DNA from: Marinobacter excellens HL-55
GTDB taxonomy: Bacteria; Pseudomonadota; Gammaproteobacteria; Pseudomonadales; Oleiphilaceae
Direction of reading: 5' to 3'
Assembly (NCBI GenBank): GCA_001314845.1
Contig: LJZQ01000001.1
Coordinates: 124,001-188,000 of the forward strand
Length of the DNA: 64,000 bases
The notes beneath the pieces are model-generated. The model saw only the letters and a list, made by a program, of their open reading frames with translations, searched no databases and was not told where the DNA came from. Shown piece after piece: positions 55,709 to 64,000 of the stretch. Position 1 is the stretch's first letter. Each line of letters begins with the position of its first letter. Position numbers and translations under genes: made by a program.

Positions 55709-56344
55709 ATGGACATCGGCGACATGCGTCGGGATTTTGAAAGCGAAGGGCTCGACCTGGATCAACTGCACGGAGACCCGGTATTCCAGTTCCAAGCCTG
55801 GTTTGAGGACGCCCGTACCGCCGGCATACTGGAGCCCAATGCCATGTCTCTTGCCACTGCCGGCGCCGACCAGATGCCAGACTTGCGCACTGTTCTGCTG
55901 AAGTACTTCGATCATCGGGGTTTTGTGTTCTACACCAATTACGGCAGCCGAAAAGCAACGGAGCTGGACGCAAATCCCCAGGCGGCCCTGCTGTTTCCCT
56001 GGATCGGTTTGAACCGTCAGGTTCGGATCCAGGGCAAAGTGGAGAAAGTAAGCAAAGCCGAATCTTTGAAATATTTTGCGTCCCGGCCCCGTGGCAGCCA
56101 GATTGGTGCCTGGGTTTCTGAACAGAGCAAAGTGATTACCTCACGGGGGTTGCTTGAGCAAAAAGTGGCCGAGATGAAGCAGAAATTCAGCGCCGGTGAA
56201 GTTCCGTTGCCAGGATTCTGGGGTGGCTATCGGGTGGTTCCGGACCGCGTTGAATTCTGGCAGGGGCGGCCAAGCCGGCTGCACGACCGCTTTGAATACG
56301 TGAGGGCTGGCGATGACTGGACCATTCAACGCCTGCAGCCCTGA
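55709..56344 (+). CDS. pdxH: pyridoxamine 5'-phosphate oxidase
   Basis: A 211-residue FMN enzyme that oxidises pyridoxamine/pyridoxine phosphate to pyridoxal 5'-phosphate. Clear motifs: LRTVLLKYFDHRGFVFYTNY, SRKATELDANPQAALLFPW, SRPRGSQIGAWVSEQS and the C-terminal FWQGRPSRLHDRFEYVR. GAGGAG lies seven bases before ATG 55709 and four before ATG 55706; the former is slightly better. It overlaps the next gene by 32 bases. Confidence 0.95.
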   Translation: MDIGDMRRDFESEGLDLDQLHGDPVFQFQAWFEDARTAGILEPNAMSLATAGADQMPDLRTVLLKYFDHRGFVFYTNYGSRKATELDANPQAALLFPWIGLNRQVRIQGKVEKVSKAESLKYFASRPRGSQIGAWVSEQSKVITSRGLLEQKVAEMKQKFSAGEVPLPGFWGGYRVVPDRVEFWQGRPSRLHDRFEYVRAGDDWTIQRLQP

Positions 56345-57071
56345 TCGTCCGGGCATCTGGCTGTGCCATCAAATCCGGCGTGACCTGCCGGGCGAGCCGC
56401 CATGGATGACGGAATCCGAATCACGCACCCTGTCGCAACTGGCGGGCGGGCGGCGGAGCGAATTTCTGACCAGCCGCTGGTTGATCCGCCAGGGCCTGGC
56501 CAACGCCAGCGGGCAAATGCCGGCTTATTGCCAACCGGTGGATGGCCGCCCGGTCAGATCGGCCATGCCGGCGAACTGGTGTCTGTCACTGAGCCATAGC
56601 AAAGGCTTGAGCGCGGTTGCCACCGGCACAAGCCCCCTGGGTATCGACATCGAACCCAGTCAACGCAAACCGGATTGGGGCCGCGTCGCCAAACGCTGGT
56701 TTTCGGCGGTTGAGCAGGAATGGCTGTTCCGGGCCAACGATCCGTTCAGCTTTCTTAAAGTGTGGACGCTGAAAGAAGCCTGGCTGAAAGCCACCGGCCG
56801 CGGCATTGCCGGCAACCTGCAAACTCTGGAAGTACGCAAAGACTTCGAGCTTTACGGCGATCGGCCCGACCAACAATGGCTCGCGAGCTGCTTTTACATT
56901 GAAGGTTTTCTGGTAACGTTGGTGTATCAGGGCACGGAAGAAGACTCGGGCAGCTTGCCCGCCATCACCTTGCTGGAACCCCCTCCGGATGACTATGATC
57001 TGATTCACGCTGGCAACCTTGGGGCCAGCTGGGAGCCCATGTTCCATCGCACCATCCGGACCAGGCGATAG
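56313..57071 (+). CDS. 4'-phosphopantetheinyl transferase superfamily protein
   Basis: A 252-residue Sfp-type enzyme that transfers phosphopantetheine from CoA to acyl or peptidyl carrier proteins. Motifs: LSLSHSKG (91-98), the Mg2+-binding GIDIEP (110-115) and WTLKEAWLKATG (151-162). It starts inside the end of pdxH (32-base overlap), so translation is coupled. The carrier-protein target is not in the window. Confidence 0.92.
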   Translation: MTGPFNACSPDRPGIWLCHQIRRDLPGEPPWMTESESRTLSQLAGGRRSEFLTSRWLIRQGLANASGQMPAYCQPVDGRPVRSAMPANWCLSLSHSKGLSAVATGTSPLGIDIEPSQRKPDWGRVAKRWFSAVEQEWLFRANDPFSFLKVWTLKEAWLKATGRGIAGNLQTLEVRKDFELYGDRPDQQWLASCFYIEGFLVTLVYQGTEEDSGSLPAITLLEPPPDDYDLIHAGNLGASWEPMFHRTIRTRR

Positions 57072-57086
57072 ACGGAACAGAGCCTT

Positions 57087-57671
57087 ATGACCCAACCACC
57101 GGAACGATGCAGCTGGTGTGGCACCGACCCGCTTTACGTGCATTACCACGATACCGTCTGGGGTCGCCCCGAATACGACGATTATGCGCTGTTTGAAAAA
57201 CTCTGCCTGGACGGTCAGCAAGCCGGCTTGAGCTGGATTACCATCCTGCGCAAACAGCAACACTACCGCGACGCATACGCCAACTTTGACCCAGAGAAGA
57301 TTGCCCGTTTTACCGCGCAGGACGAAGCCCGTCTTTTATTGAATCCCGGCATCGTCCGGAACAAACTCAAGGTGCGATCCGTCATCAACAATGCCCGTGG
57401 TTATCTGGCATTACAGGAGCGCGACACGCCGCTGTCGTCGTTTCTTTGGCAATTCATGGATCACAAACCACTGCAGAATCAATGGCGTACCATGGCCGAA
57501 GTGCCGACACAGACACCACAATCGGAGGCCATGTCCAAGGCTCTTAAAAAGGCCGGCTTCACATTTGTGGGCCCCACCATCGTTTACGCTTTCATGCAGG
57601 CAACCGGTATGGTCAACGATCATCTGGTCAGCTGCCCTGCACATCAGGCCTGCTTGCAGCTCTCACAATGA
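57087..57671 (+). CDS. tag: DNA-3-methyladenine glycosylase I
   Basis: A 194-residue base-excision repair enzyme. Diagnostic CSWCGTDPLYVHYHDTVWG at the start, LDGQQAGLSWITILRKQ, then NPGIVRNKLKVRSVINNA; zinc ligands are the N-terminal Cys and the C-terminal CPAHQAC. It removes 3-methyladenine from alkylated DNA. It follows the phosphopantetheinyl transferase by 15 bases and may share its transcript. Confidence 0.95.
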   Translation: MTQPPERCSWCGTDPLYVHYHDTVWGRPEYDDYALFEKLCLDGQQAGLSWITILRKQQHYRDAYANFDPEKIARFTAQDEARLLLNPGIVRNKLKVRSVINNARGYLALQERDTPLSSFLWQFMDHKPLQNQWRTMAEVPTQTPQSEAMSKALKKAGFTFVGPTIVYAFMQATGMVNDHLVSCPAHQACLQLSQ

Positions 57672-57728
57672 TCTTACCGCTGCCGTTACACGTAAGTTCT
57701 CTGGTAACACCTACCAGGGAGTTTTACT

Positions 57729-58034
57729 GTGCGCATCACCCTCAACGAACTCAAGGATCTTCAGCCAGCCGTTATCGAGCTGCTTGAGATCATTTCTCTC
57801 GAAGGCCAGCACTACATGGCCCGGCTGCATGGCCCCACCGGCCTGAAATTACTGTCAGACAAGGCGGGCAAGACTCGCCTGTTCCGCAGCGCATGGGAAA
57901 TTCAGGACACCCTCAGTGACTTTGCCGTGCAGGAAACCCAGATCGTTCACCCTTCCGCCTACCATGAGATGGTAGGAATGGCACCGTCTGACATCGAACC
58001 CATGCGCATTCAGGTTCAGAGGCAACGGTCGTGA
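57729..58034 (+). CDS. small hypothetical protein (DUF6482-like)
   Basis: A 101-residue cytoplasmic protein starting at GTG with AGGGAG seven bases upstream. It is beta-alpha in character (AVIELLEIISLEGQHYMARL, then QETQIVHPSAYHEMVG). It resembles, from memory, the DUF6482 family of Pseudomonas and relatives, with no known function. Its stop overlaps the next GTG start by four bases, so the two are co-translated. Confidence 0.7.
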   Translation: MRITLNELKDLQPAVIELLEIISLEGQHYMARLHGPTGLKLLSDKAGKTRLFRSAWEIQDTLSDFAVQETQIVHPSAYHEMVGMAPSDIEPMRIQVQRQRS

Positions 58035-58486
58035 TTGTAGTCGCTCGTCTTGCGGTTCTGGTGGGGATTGCCGGACTGATTCCGTTTATTGCAGGCATGA
58101 TGGGACTGTTTTTGATGCCCTCAAACAGCATCGTGATACTGAGCTGGTTCTACCTGTACAGCGCCGGCATTCTCGCCTTTATGGGCGGAATCTACTGGAC
58201 CATCGCGCTGCAGCTGGAAAACCGCTCGTATCCGCAGTCACCGCTGGTGTCCATGCTGTTGAGCCAGATGTTCTTTCTGGCAGCGGGTCTGGGCCTGCTG
58301 CTACACACGCCTCACAAAATTCTGCTGTATACCATTGCGTTTCTGGCACTGTACGTTGTCGATGCCCGCTGGATGCGTCCCTACTGGCCGGCATGGTACC
58401 TCAAACTGCGCCTGATACTGACCCTGGTGGTGCTGTCTTGTCAGATCACGGTGGGTGTCTGGTTCTACCTGCTGCACGGTGCCTGA
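58031..58486 (+). CDS. DUF3429-type membrane protein
   Basis: A 151-residue inner-membrane protein with five predicted helices. The pattern SAGILAFMGGIYWTIALQLE fits DUF3429, a family without assigned function. GTG start overlapping the previous stop. It ends four bases before the convergent sigma-factor gene, with no terminator between. Confidence 0.75.
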   Translation: MIVVARLAVLVGIAGLIPFIAGMMGLFLMPSNSIVILSWFYLYSAGILAFMGGIYWTIALQLENRSYPQSPLVSMLLSQMFFLAAGLGLLLHTPHKILLYTIAFLALYVVDARWMRPYWPAWYLKLRLILTLVVLSCQITVGVWFYLLHGA

Positions 58487-58489
58487 ATG

Positions 58490-59482
58490 TCAGGCACCGT
58501 TGTCTTCTGCCGAATGCAGCTGCTGAAGCTTTTTTAACGCCGACTTCTCTATCTGGCGAACGCGTTCACGACTGATACCAAGCTGATCAGAGATAGTCTG
58601 CAGGGTTTCTGGCTCCGCCAGGCCCAGGCCGTATCGGCGCGCAAGAATTTCCCGCTCGCGATCACTCAGATCCCCCATCATGGCGCGCAAGGTAATGACG
58701 CGATCCCTCTGTCGCAAAGGATGATCCGGGGTCATCGAATCCCCGGCATTCAGGCTGTCACCGAGGGTGATTGAACCGTTCTCCAGCAGCGGCACGTCGG
58801 TCGAGACTTCTCTCGCCGCCAGTGCCCGCAATTCGCCGATTCTTGACGGCGAGGCTTCCATCGCCGTCGCCAGCTCAGTCTGCGACGGGGTGCGGCCAAG
58901 GGCTTGATTCAGGCGCAGGGAGGTTTTGTGAAGCTGACGGATTTCGTCAACTACGTTCTCCGGGGTATGCACCACCCGCACACCACGTTGCAGGCAGCGC
59001 CGGACCTCTTCACTGATCCACCAATAGGCGTAGGTTGAAAAGCGGAAGCCCTTACCCGCATCGAACCGCTCTGCTGCTTTGATCAGGCCCACATTGGCAT
59101 CCTGGATAAGATCGGTCATCGGGATATCATGCTGGCTGTAACGACGGGCAATATGAACCGCCAGCCTCAGATTACATTGAATAAGCTTGCCACGGCAGGC
59201 CATGGCCAGGTGATAGGCCCGCCGGCAACGGGAAGAAAACGCGCAGGCGTCTCCCAAGCTGCCTACGACCTCACGTAAAGTTTGAGGGGTGTCGTCAGGT
59301 AAGCCCAACTCTTCACTGATCACACGCAAACTGCGAATCAGTTTTCGGGCAAGGCGACGTTCGTCACTGTCACTCAGTAGTTGATGCCGGGACGCATCCC
59401 TAAAGTACAACCCTACCAGGGAATCCCTTTCGCCAGAGTTGGGAAGAGTCGGAGACGGGCCCAGCCGGTCATGTGTTTGCAT
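58490..59482 (-). CDS. sigma-70 family factor, RpoS/RpoH-like
   Basis: A 330-residue sigma factor. Region 1.2 begins near 22 (DSLVGLYFRDASRHQLLSDS), region 2 holds NLRLAVHIARRYSQHDIPM and FDAGKGFRFSTYAYWWISEE, and region 4 ends with LGISRERVRQIEKSALKKLQ. It is closer to RpoS than to the housekeeping factor, but differs from a standard RpoS (a long helical insert of about 55 residues between regions 1.2 and 2.1; no nlpD neighbour), so it is probably an accessory stress sigma factor. It lies just downstream of the ectoine-type cluster, on the same strand. Confidence 0.88.
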   Translation of the reverse strand: MQTHDRLGPSPTLPNSGERDSLVGLYFRDASRHQLLSDSDERRLARKLIRSLRVISEELGLPDDTPQTLREVVGSLGDACAFSSRCRRAYHLAMACRGKLIQCNLRLAVHIARRYSQHDIPMTDLIQDANVGLIKAAERFDAGKGFRFSTYAYWWISEEVRRCLQRGVRVVHTPENVVDEIRQLHKTSLRLNQALGRTPSQTELATAMEASPSRIGELRALAAREVSTDVPLLENGSITLGDSLNAGDSMTPDHPLRQRDRVITLRAMMGDLSDREREILARRYGLGLAEPETLQTISDQLGISRERVRQIEKSALKKLQQLHSAEDNGA

Positions 59483-59568
59483 GGCGGAGGTACCTGTTGA
59501 AATTTATCTAAGATACGATCAAACGAAACGCACGGATTGCCAGAAAGACAACAGGGGAAGGGGGGAGA

Positions 59569-59603
59569 GCCCATCAGCGAAACAACCGGTTCCGCTGATG
59601 GGC
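59569..59603 (-). terminator. hairpin after the aspartokinase gene
   Basis: GCCCATCAGCG pairs with CGCTGATGGGC around a 13-base loop, starting seven bases past the aspartokinase stop on the minus strand. It is followed by a pyrimidine tract (TCTCCCCCC) rather than pure T. It probably ends or attenuates the ect transcript before the sigma-factor gene. Confidence 0.6.
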
Positions 59604-59609
59604 AAATCA

Positions 59610-61061
59610 TCAGGTTGTGGACGCCGCCACAATAGCGTATTCGTGGTTGTGGGGCTCAATCAGAGCACCGTGCAGTGCCACGATGGCCTGATCATAGTGA
59701 TCCTCATCAATCACAAACTGAATATCCACCTGGCGCATGCACTGGTGGATCGCCAGTACGCTGATGTCTTTATCCGCCAGCGACTTGACCGACCGTGCCA
59801 GTATGCCCGGCACTTTCATATCACTACCAATCGCCGATACCAGGGCCACCTTACGAGTACTGATTTCGCCATTGGGGAAGACTTCTTCCAAGCCTTTGAC
59901 CACACGTTTAATGTGCTTGAGCGTGGTATCAACGTAGTGGGTGATGGTGTTGGCGTTGGTATCTTTGGCCATAAAGCGCACCTTGAACCGGCTCAACACT
60001 TCCAGAATCTTGCGATCGGACCCCGGCTCGCCCTGCATATCCTGGTCGAACACCTCGATGGCGAACACGCCTTTGGCACCGGCAACGATTTCTACCTGCG
60101 GCTTCTCGCTGATGTAATCGCCGGTGATCAAGGTACCGGTGTGCTCCGGCTCAAAAGTGTTCATCACCCGCAGCGGAATTTCATTCTGGCGCAGGCCTTT
60201 ACCGGCCCGTGGATGGATCGCTTCCATGCCCAGGTTGGCCAGCTGGTCAGCAACGTCGTAGTTGGTGCGGCCCAGAGGTACCACCTTGTCTTCACCAACC
60301 ACGTTGGGATCGGCTGAGCTCAGGTGGTACTCCTTGTGAATGATCGCTTCCCGTGCCTGGGTGATCACTGCCACCCGGCTGAAGGTCATCTCGCTATAGC
60401 CCCGGTCGAAGGTACGCATGAGACCTTCTTTGCACTGGGCATAACCGGTCACGATGGGCAGCTCGCGGGACAGATCGATGCTGTCAAACGCCTGCTGGAG
60501 CTTCTGGTCCAGCGGCAGCAACTCGCTGTCACGCCAACCGGTCAAATCGACAAAACGGGCATTGATGCCTTCCTGCTGCAGTTTGAGCGCGGTGTTAAAT
60601 GCGCTGTGCGCTTCACCGATACCGGCCAGCATTTCACGCACAGTCAACAGATGCTCTTCCAACTGGAACTGCCCGTAGGAACATAGGCGTTGCAGATCAA
60701 TCAGGCATCCCCGAACGCCTTCGATGCGATCGGTGATGAACTGATCCGCCTGCTGTTTGAGCATGGGATCGACAAACAGCTCACCATTGATGTCGGTCAG
60801 AAACTTGATCAGTTTGGTGAGATCGTCGCCCCAGGCCCAATCCGATTCCGCATCGGCAAACAACGCATAAACCCCCGGCTCACCGGTCTTTTTGTGTTCA
60901 AGCAATTCGTTGGTGACACCACCGTAAGCAGACACCACAAAAATCCGCTGATAGAGGTCGCTCTTCTTGCGCTTGCCAATAATGATATTGTCGCGAACGG
61001 CCTCGTAATTACTCATTGAAGTACCGCCGATTTTCTCGACGGTATGTTGTGCCGTGGTCAT
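59610..61061 (-). CDS. ask_ect: aspartate kinase, ectoine-cluster type
   Basis: A 483-residue kinase that phosphorylates aspartate, the first step towards aspartate semialdehyde and 2,4-diaminobutyrate. The N-terminal VEKIGGTSMSNYEAVRDNII carries the KxGGTS-type motif, and the C-terminal 130 residues hold ACT domains (VALVSAIGSDMKVPGILARS). It belongs to the specialised Ask_Ect group of ectoine clusters. GAAGG precedes the ATG. It lies 48 bases after ectB on the same strand, where ectC would normally intervene. Confidence 0.93.
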   Translation of the reverse strand: MTTAQHTVEKIGGTSMSNYEAVRDNIIIGKRKKSDLYQRIFVVSAYGGVTNELLEHKKTGEPGVYALFADAESDWAWGDDLTKLIKFLTDINGELFVDPMLKQQADQFITDRIEGVRGCLIDLQRLCSYGQFQLEEHLLTVREMLAGIGEAHSAFNTALKLQQEGINARFVDLTGWRDSELLPLDQKLQQAFDSIDLSRELPIVTGYAQCKEGLMRTFDRGYSEMTFSRVAVITQAREAIIHKEYHLSSADPNVVGEDKVVPLGRTNYDVADQLANLGMEAIHPRAGKGLRQNEIPLRVMNTFEPEHTGTLITGDYISEKPQVEIVAGAKGVFAIEVFDQDMQGEPGSDRKILEVLSRFKVRFMAKDTNANTITHYVDTTLKHIKRVVKGLEEVFPNGEISTRKVALVSAIGSDMKVPGILARSVKSLADKDISVLAIHQCMRQVDIQFVIDEDHYDQAIVALHGALIEPHNHEYAIVAASTT

Positions 61062-61109
61062 ACCTTTACCTTCGTATCCCTGGGAATAAATGTCTGATTG
61101 GAGGGCGCC

Positions 61110-62378
61110 TTACGACGCCTCGCTGACACCTTCCTGCATGATTTCGTCAACGCTTTCAGCCAGCAATCTGGCGCCAAGACGCAGGTCGTCTTCGCTGGTG
61201 GTCAGCGGCATCAGGCACTTGATGACTTCATCGTTGGGTCCACTGGTCTCGATGATCAGGCCCTTCTCGAACGCGCGCCTGGTGATCGCACCGGTCAAAT
61301 CGGCGTGCGTCGCTTCGATACCACGCATCAAACCCCGGCCTTTCACTTTGAACTCGCCTTTGTACTTGTCACAAATACCCTGCAAGGCATCGCCCAGCAC
61401 CTTCGACTTGGCTTTCACCTCATTGGCGAAGGCGTTGTCTTTCCAGTAGGTTTCAACCGCGAAACGAGCCGTAATAAACGCCATGTTGTTGCCGCGGAAG
61501 GTGCCGTTATGCTCGCCCGGATCCCAAACGTCCAGCTCCGGCTTGAACAGTACCAGAGCCATCGGCAGACCGTAACCGCTCAACGACTTGGAAACGGTAA
61601 CGATGTCCGGTTTGATGCCGGCAAACTCAAAGCTGAAAAACTCACCAGTACGACCATTACCCGCCTGGATATCATCCAGAATCAGCAGGATATCGTGTTT
61701 CTTGCACAGCTCCGACAGGCCTTTCAACCACTCGGCACGGGCGGCGTTCAAACCGCCTTCACCCTGCACGGCCTCAACAATCACGGCCGCCGGTAATTCA
61801 ACACCGGAAGAACTGTCTGACAACACCTTGTCCATGACCATCAGGGTATCGACATCTTCACCCAGGTAGCCGTCGTAAAACATGAAATCAACGCTGCCCA
61901 GGGGCGTGCCCACACCACCACGGTGATGTTTATTACCAGTTGCCGTCACGGCGCCCATAGTGACACCGTGGAAACCGTTGGTGAAGGAGATTATGCCGGT
62001 ACGGCCTTTTACCTTGCGGGCCAGCTTCATGGCCGCTTCGACACAGTTGGTGCCGGTCGGGCCGGTAAACTGCATTTTGTAATCCAGTCCGCGCGGGTCA
62101 AGGATGTACTTTTTATAGGACTCGATAAAGTCGTGCTTGGCCGTAGTGAACAGGTCCAGACCCTGGCTGACCCCGTCGGCCTCGATGTACTCAAGCAACG
62201 CTTTCTTGAGGATATCGTTGTTATGGCCGTAGTTCAGAGAGCCGGCGCCGGCCAGAAAGTCCAGATATTGCTTGCCGTCTTCGGTGTACAGATGCGCATT
62301 TTTGGCGCGGTTAAAAATCACCGGGAAGGCACGGGAATAAACACGTACTTCAGATTCAGTGGACTTGAACAGTTCCAT
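61110..62378 (-). CDS. ectB: L-2,4-diaminobutyrate aminotransferase
   Basis: A 422-residue class III PLP aminotransferase that converts aspartate semialdehyde to 2,4-diaminobutyrate. The start [20 protein letters not shown] is typical of Ect[21 protein letters not shown] and [18 protein letters not shown] bind PLP, and the Schiff-base Lys is in [13 protein letters not shown] 62378 is chosen over 62396. A 24-bp palindrome lies between it and ectA. Confidence 0.96.
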   Translation of the reverse strand: MELFKSTESEVRVYSRAFPVIFNRAKNAHLYTEDGKQYLDFLAGAGSLNYGHNNDILKKALLEYIEADGVSQGLDLFTTAKHDFIESYKKYILDPRGLDYKMQFTGPTGTNCVEAAMKLARKVKGRTGIISFTNGFHGVTMGAVTATGNKHHRGGVGTPLGSVDFMFYDGYLGEDVDTLMVMDKVLSDSSSGVELPAAVIVEAVQGEGGLNAARAEWLKGLSELCKKHDILLILDDIQAGNGRTGEFFSFEFAGIKPDIVTVSKSLSGYGLPMALVLFKPELDVWDPGEHNGTFRGNNMAFITARFAVETYWKDNAFANEVKAKSKVLGDALQGICDKYKGEFKVKGRGLMRGIEATHADLTGAITRRAFEKGLIIETSGPNDEVIKCLMPLTTSEDDLRLGARLLAESVDEIMQEGVSEAS

Positions 62379-62434
62379 GGTCTTGCCTCTTAGCATGTCA
62401 GGTTCGAGGTTAATGCTCGGGGAGGGTCTGTCGG

Positions 62435-62458
62435 TGATTCACGATTAATCGTGAATCA
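62435..62458. repeat. 24-bp perfect palindrome between ectA and ectB
   Basis: TGATTCACGATT followed by its exact reverse complement, seven bases after the ectA stop. There is no T-tract. In RNA it forms a stable hairpin; as DNA it is a symmetric site that a dimeric regulator could bind. Confidence 0.7.
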
Positions 62459-62464
62459 GGGCTC

Positions 62465-62980
62465 TCAGACAGGCTTCGTAAACGGCCCGATGCGCAGCAA
62501 AAATTCGGAGTCGTGATTGCCGCCGAAGTGGGTCTCTTTCTCGAAGTGCTCGTGGTAGGTGAGCTCGACTCCCAAATCACGGGCAAAAGAACGGAACAGC
62601 GCCCAAGAGGCCTCGTTATCTTCGGTAATCGTGGTTTCCAAGTGCGTAACGTTCTTGCACGCGCCCCGGGCAACGATTTCCTTCAGCATCCGCTTGGCGA
62701 GGCCCTGTCCACGACCTTTCTCGTGAACCGCCACCTGCCAGACAAACACGGTCTCGGGCTGTTGGGGAGGAATGTATCCGGAGATAAAGCCGACCAGATC
62801 GCCTTCCTTCTCCGCGGCCACGCCAGTCTCGGCAAAGTGGCTGCACTGCAACAGGTTGCAGTAAATCGAGTTGGGGTCCAGCGGTGGGCATTCCGCAACC
62901 AGCTGGTGGAGCCTGTAGCCATCATCCTTCGTCGGTTTGCGAAGGGTAATGGCGGTGGTATTCGATCCTTCGGATGTCAT
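62465..62980 (-). CDS. ectA: L-2,4-diaminobutyrate acetyltransferase
   Basis: A 171-residue GNAT acetyltransferase that makes N-gamma-acetyl-diaminobutyrate. The substrate-specific CPPLDPNSIYCNLLQCSHF and the acetyl-CoA motif VHEKGRGQGLAKRML identify EctA. ATG 62980 is preferred to 63001, although neither has a strong ribosome-binding site. First gene of ectA-ectB-ask; no regulator gene such as ectR is adjacent. Confidence 0.95.
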   Translation of the reverse strand: MTSEGSNTTAITLRKPTKDDGYRLHQLVAECPPLDPNSIYCNLLQCSHFAETGVAAEKEGDLVGFISGYIPPQQPETVFVWQVAVHEKGRGQGLAKRMLKEIVARGACKNVTHLETTITEDNEASWALFRSFARDLGVELTYHEHFEKETHFGGNHDSEFLLRIGPFTKPV

Positions 62981-63129
62981 AACGTGATCAATTCGCCTCA
63001 AAAAGTAAGCGTTGAATTATATAGACCACAAAATATATTTCAAGTTAGGCTCTGACAGCCACCCAGGCTCGAACGCACCCGATCCTTTCAGAATAGACCG
63101 AATTGGAGCATTCGCCAGTGACAAACAGG

Positions 63130-63996
63130 TTACGAAAGAGAAGAAAAAACGATGCCGTCAGAGCCAAGGCTCGTTCCGCTTACCAGGCGGCTACGATAGG
63201 AAACTGCCGCAGGGGAGTTTTCTGGCCAGACCCGGTCGAACTGTAACAGCCAGGCACTCAAATCATAGGCCACAGGCATCAGCGAAACATGCAACCCGGG
63301 CCTCGCCACGCCGGCCACGGGCTTCCCAAACGGACTTGTGAAGCCGATGCGGGTAACCAGGCCCTGCGGGTCAGAGCGCAGATTACCCATGCCCGCAGCC
63401 CCGTTGTTCGCCACCATGCGCGGCTTTCCATCCACGGCACTGGACCAGAGCACAGGAAGGCAGGTGTGGGTAGACGCGATGATGTCGGCATCAGTGGCGC
63501 GAAACCACTCCGCCAGCTGCCCCTGATTGCCCGCCACAAAGGATTCATGAGACAAGCCCCACCCAGCCAGCGACTCGGGGTCGCCATGCACCACCAAAAC
63601 CTTTAGGCCTCCAAATATCAAACACTGATACCGGGGCAATAACGAGAGCTTCTTTTGGATATCGGGATGCTGATCGGCCACCGCCTGAAGGCGCTCCATC
63701 ATCTGATTGGACCGCTCCACCACGCCCTGATCCACATAGTCCGGGTAAGCACAACCACAGCCTGCCCCGGCATTGGGAATCGATAGCTCATAATCCACGT
63801 TGCCGAGAATGGCAGTATGATCCAGAACCCGGCTGTTGATCTCCCGGAACAGGGCATCATCGGCGTTAAACCAGTTGAAATCGCCGTTGAACACCAGCTT
63901 CACCCGATGACCATGGCGCTCCTCCGCCCGCACCATGGCCTCGATCTCATCCAGGGCAAACGGATTGCCGTACAGCCCACCGACGATGTACAGCAC
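63130..63996 (-). CDS. metallophosphoesterase-like protein (start near window edge)
   Basis: At least 288 residues. Motifs NGDFNWFNAD, LGNVDYELS and VVHGDPESLAGW, followed by STHTCLPVL, fit the calcineurin-like phosphoesterase fold with its metal-binding Asp, Asn and His residues. The visible start is a GTG four bases from the window end; the frame stays open past it and the normal N-terminal metal motif (DxH) is not seen, so more sequence probably lies outside. The substrate is unknown. Confidence 0.7.
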   Translation of the reverse strand: MLYIVGGLYGNPFALDEIEAMVRAEERHGHRVKLVFNGDFNWFNADDALFREINSRVLDHTAILGNVDYELSIPNAGAGCGCAYPDYVDQGVVERSNQMMERLQAVADQHPDIQKKLSLLPRYQCLIFGGLKVLVVHGDPESLAGWGLSHESFVAGNQGQLAEWFRATDADIIASTHTCLPVLWSSAVDGKPRMVANNGAAGMGNLRSDPQGLVTRIGFTSPFGKPVAGVARPGLHVSLMPVAYDLSAWLLQFDRVWPENSPAAVSYRSRLVSGTSLGSDGIVFSSLS

Positions 63997-64000
63997 ACTT

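Noticed and set aside
63012..63341. Plus-strand frame of 109 residues upstream of ectA
   Set aside because: It is rich in Arg, Pro and Ser, spans the ectA promoter region and the end of the phosphoesterase gene, and resembles no protein.

Overview
The window is a gammaproteobacterial chromosome segment, most likely from Marinobacter or a close relative. Evidence for this is a WS/DGAT wax ester synthase that strongly resembles the Marinobacter hydrocarbonoclasticus WS2 enzyme as I remember it, an ectoine-type osmolyte cluster with its dedicated aspartokinase, Na+-coupled symporters, many c-di-GMP proteins and a moderately high G+C content. No rRNA, tRNA or CRISPR array was seen.

Layout. 1-14 kb: a truncated TetR-type regulator, a secreted hypothetical protein, an NSS symporter, DMT and MATE exporters, a diguanylate cyclase, an HD-GYP-like protein with an 11-G tract, S-formylglutathione hydrolase, a CBS protein, an alanine/glycine symporter, a 1-Cys peroxiredoxin and a metN-metI-metQ methionine importer with a long hairpin between metI and metQ. 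14-21 kb: an HDOD-GAF protein, then an ECF sigma/anti-sigma pair divergent from a four-gene operon (DUF4331 protein, small lipoprotein, TPR protein, HupE/UreJ-like membrane protein). I regard this as the best candidate for an undescribed system. 21-27 kb: a hypothetical protein, an amidase, a TauE/SafE exporter and a Fur-box-preceded exbB-exbD-exbD-tonB operon whose second ExbD has Asn at the key membrane Asp position. 27-30 kb: a formate/nitrite transporter behind a sigma-54 promoter and an attenuator-like leader, then a PP2C phosphatase/Ser-Thr kinase gene split by an in-frame amber codon.

30-35 kb is an accessory, partly AT-rich patch. It holds an orphan type VI hcp with a near-consensus sigma-54 promoter, two related small lipoproteins, an unknown 111-residue protein, IS3 and IS630 remnants, a wrecked AbiEi/AbiEii toxin-antitoxin pair, a 20-bp perfect inverted repeat and an HExxH metalloprotease-like gene. 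35-59 kb returns to core genes: nitroreductase, MFS-PlsC fusion, RND pump with adaptor, wax ester synthase, TM2 protein, AraC regulator, metal-dependent hydrolase, glutamine amidotransferase, diguanylate cyclase, SDR, NfeD-SPFH pair, YfbR nucleotidase, DUF748 giant, MHYT protein with a dead GGDEF domain, PdxH, phosphopantetheinyl transferase, Tag glycosylase, two small unknowns and an RpoS/RpoH-like sigma factor. 59-64 kb: aspartokinase, ectB and ectA, with ectC missing from its usual place between ectB and the kinase, then a phosphoesterase running to the window edge.

Themes are envelope energetics and transport, c-di-GMP signalling in which two of four recognised proteins have degenerate catalytic motifs, storage lipid and osmolyte metabolism, and several loci with slippage-prone homopolymers or apparent recent gene breakage.
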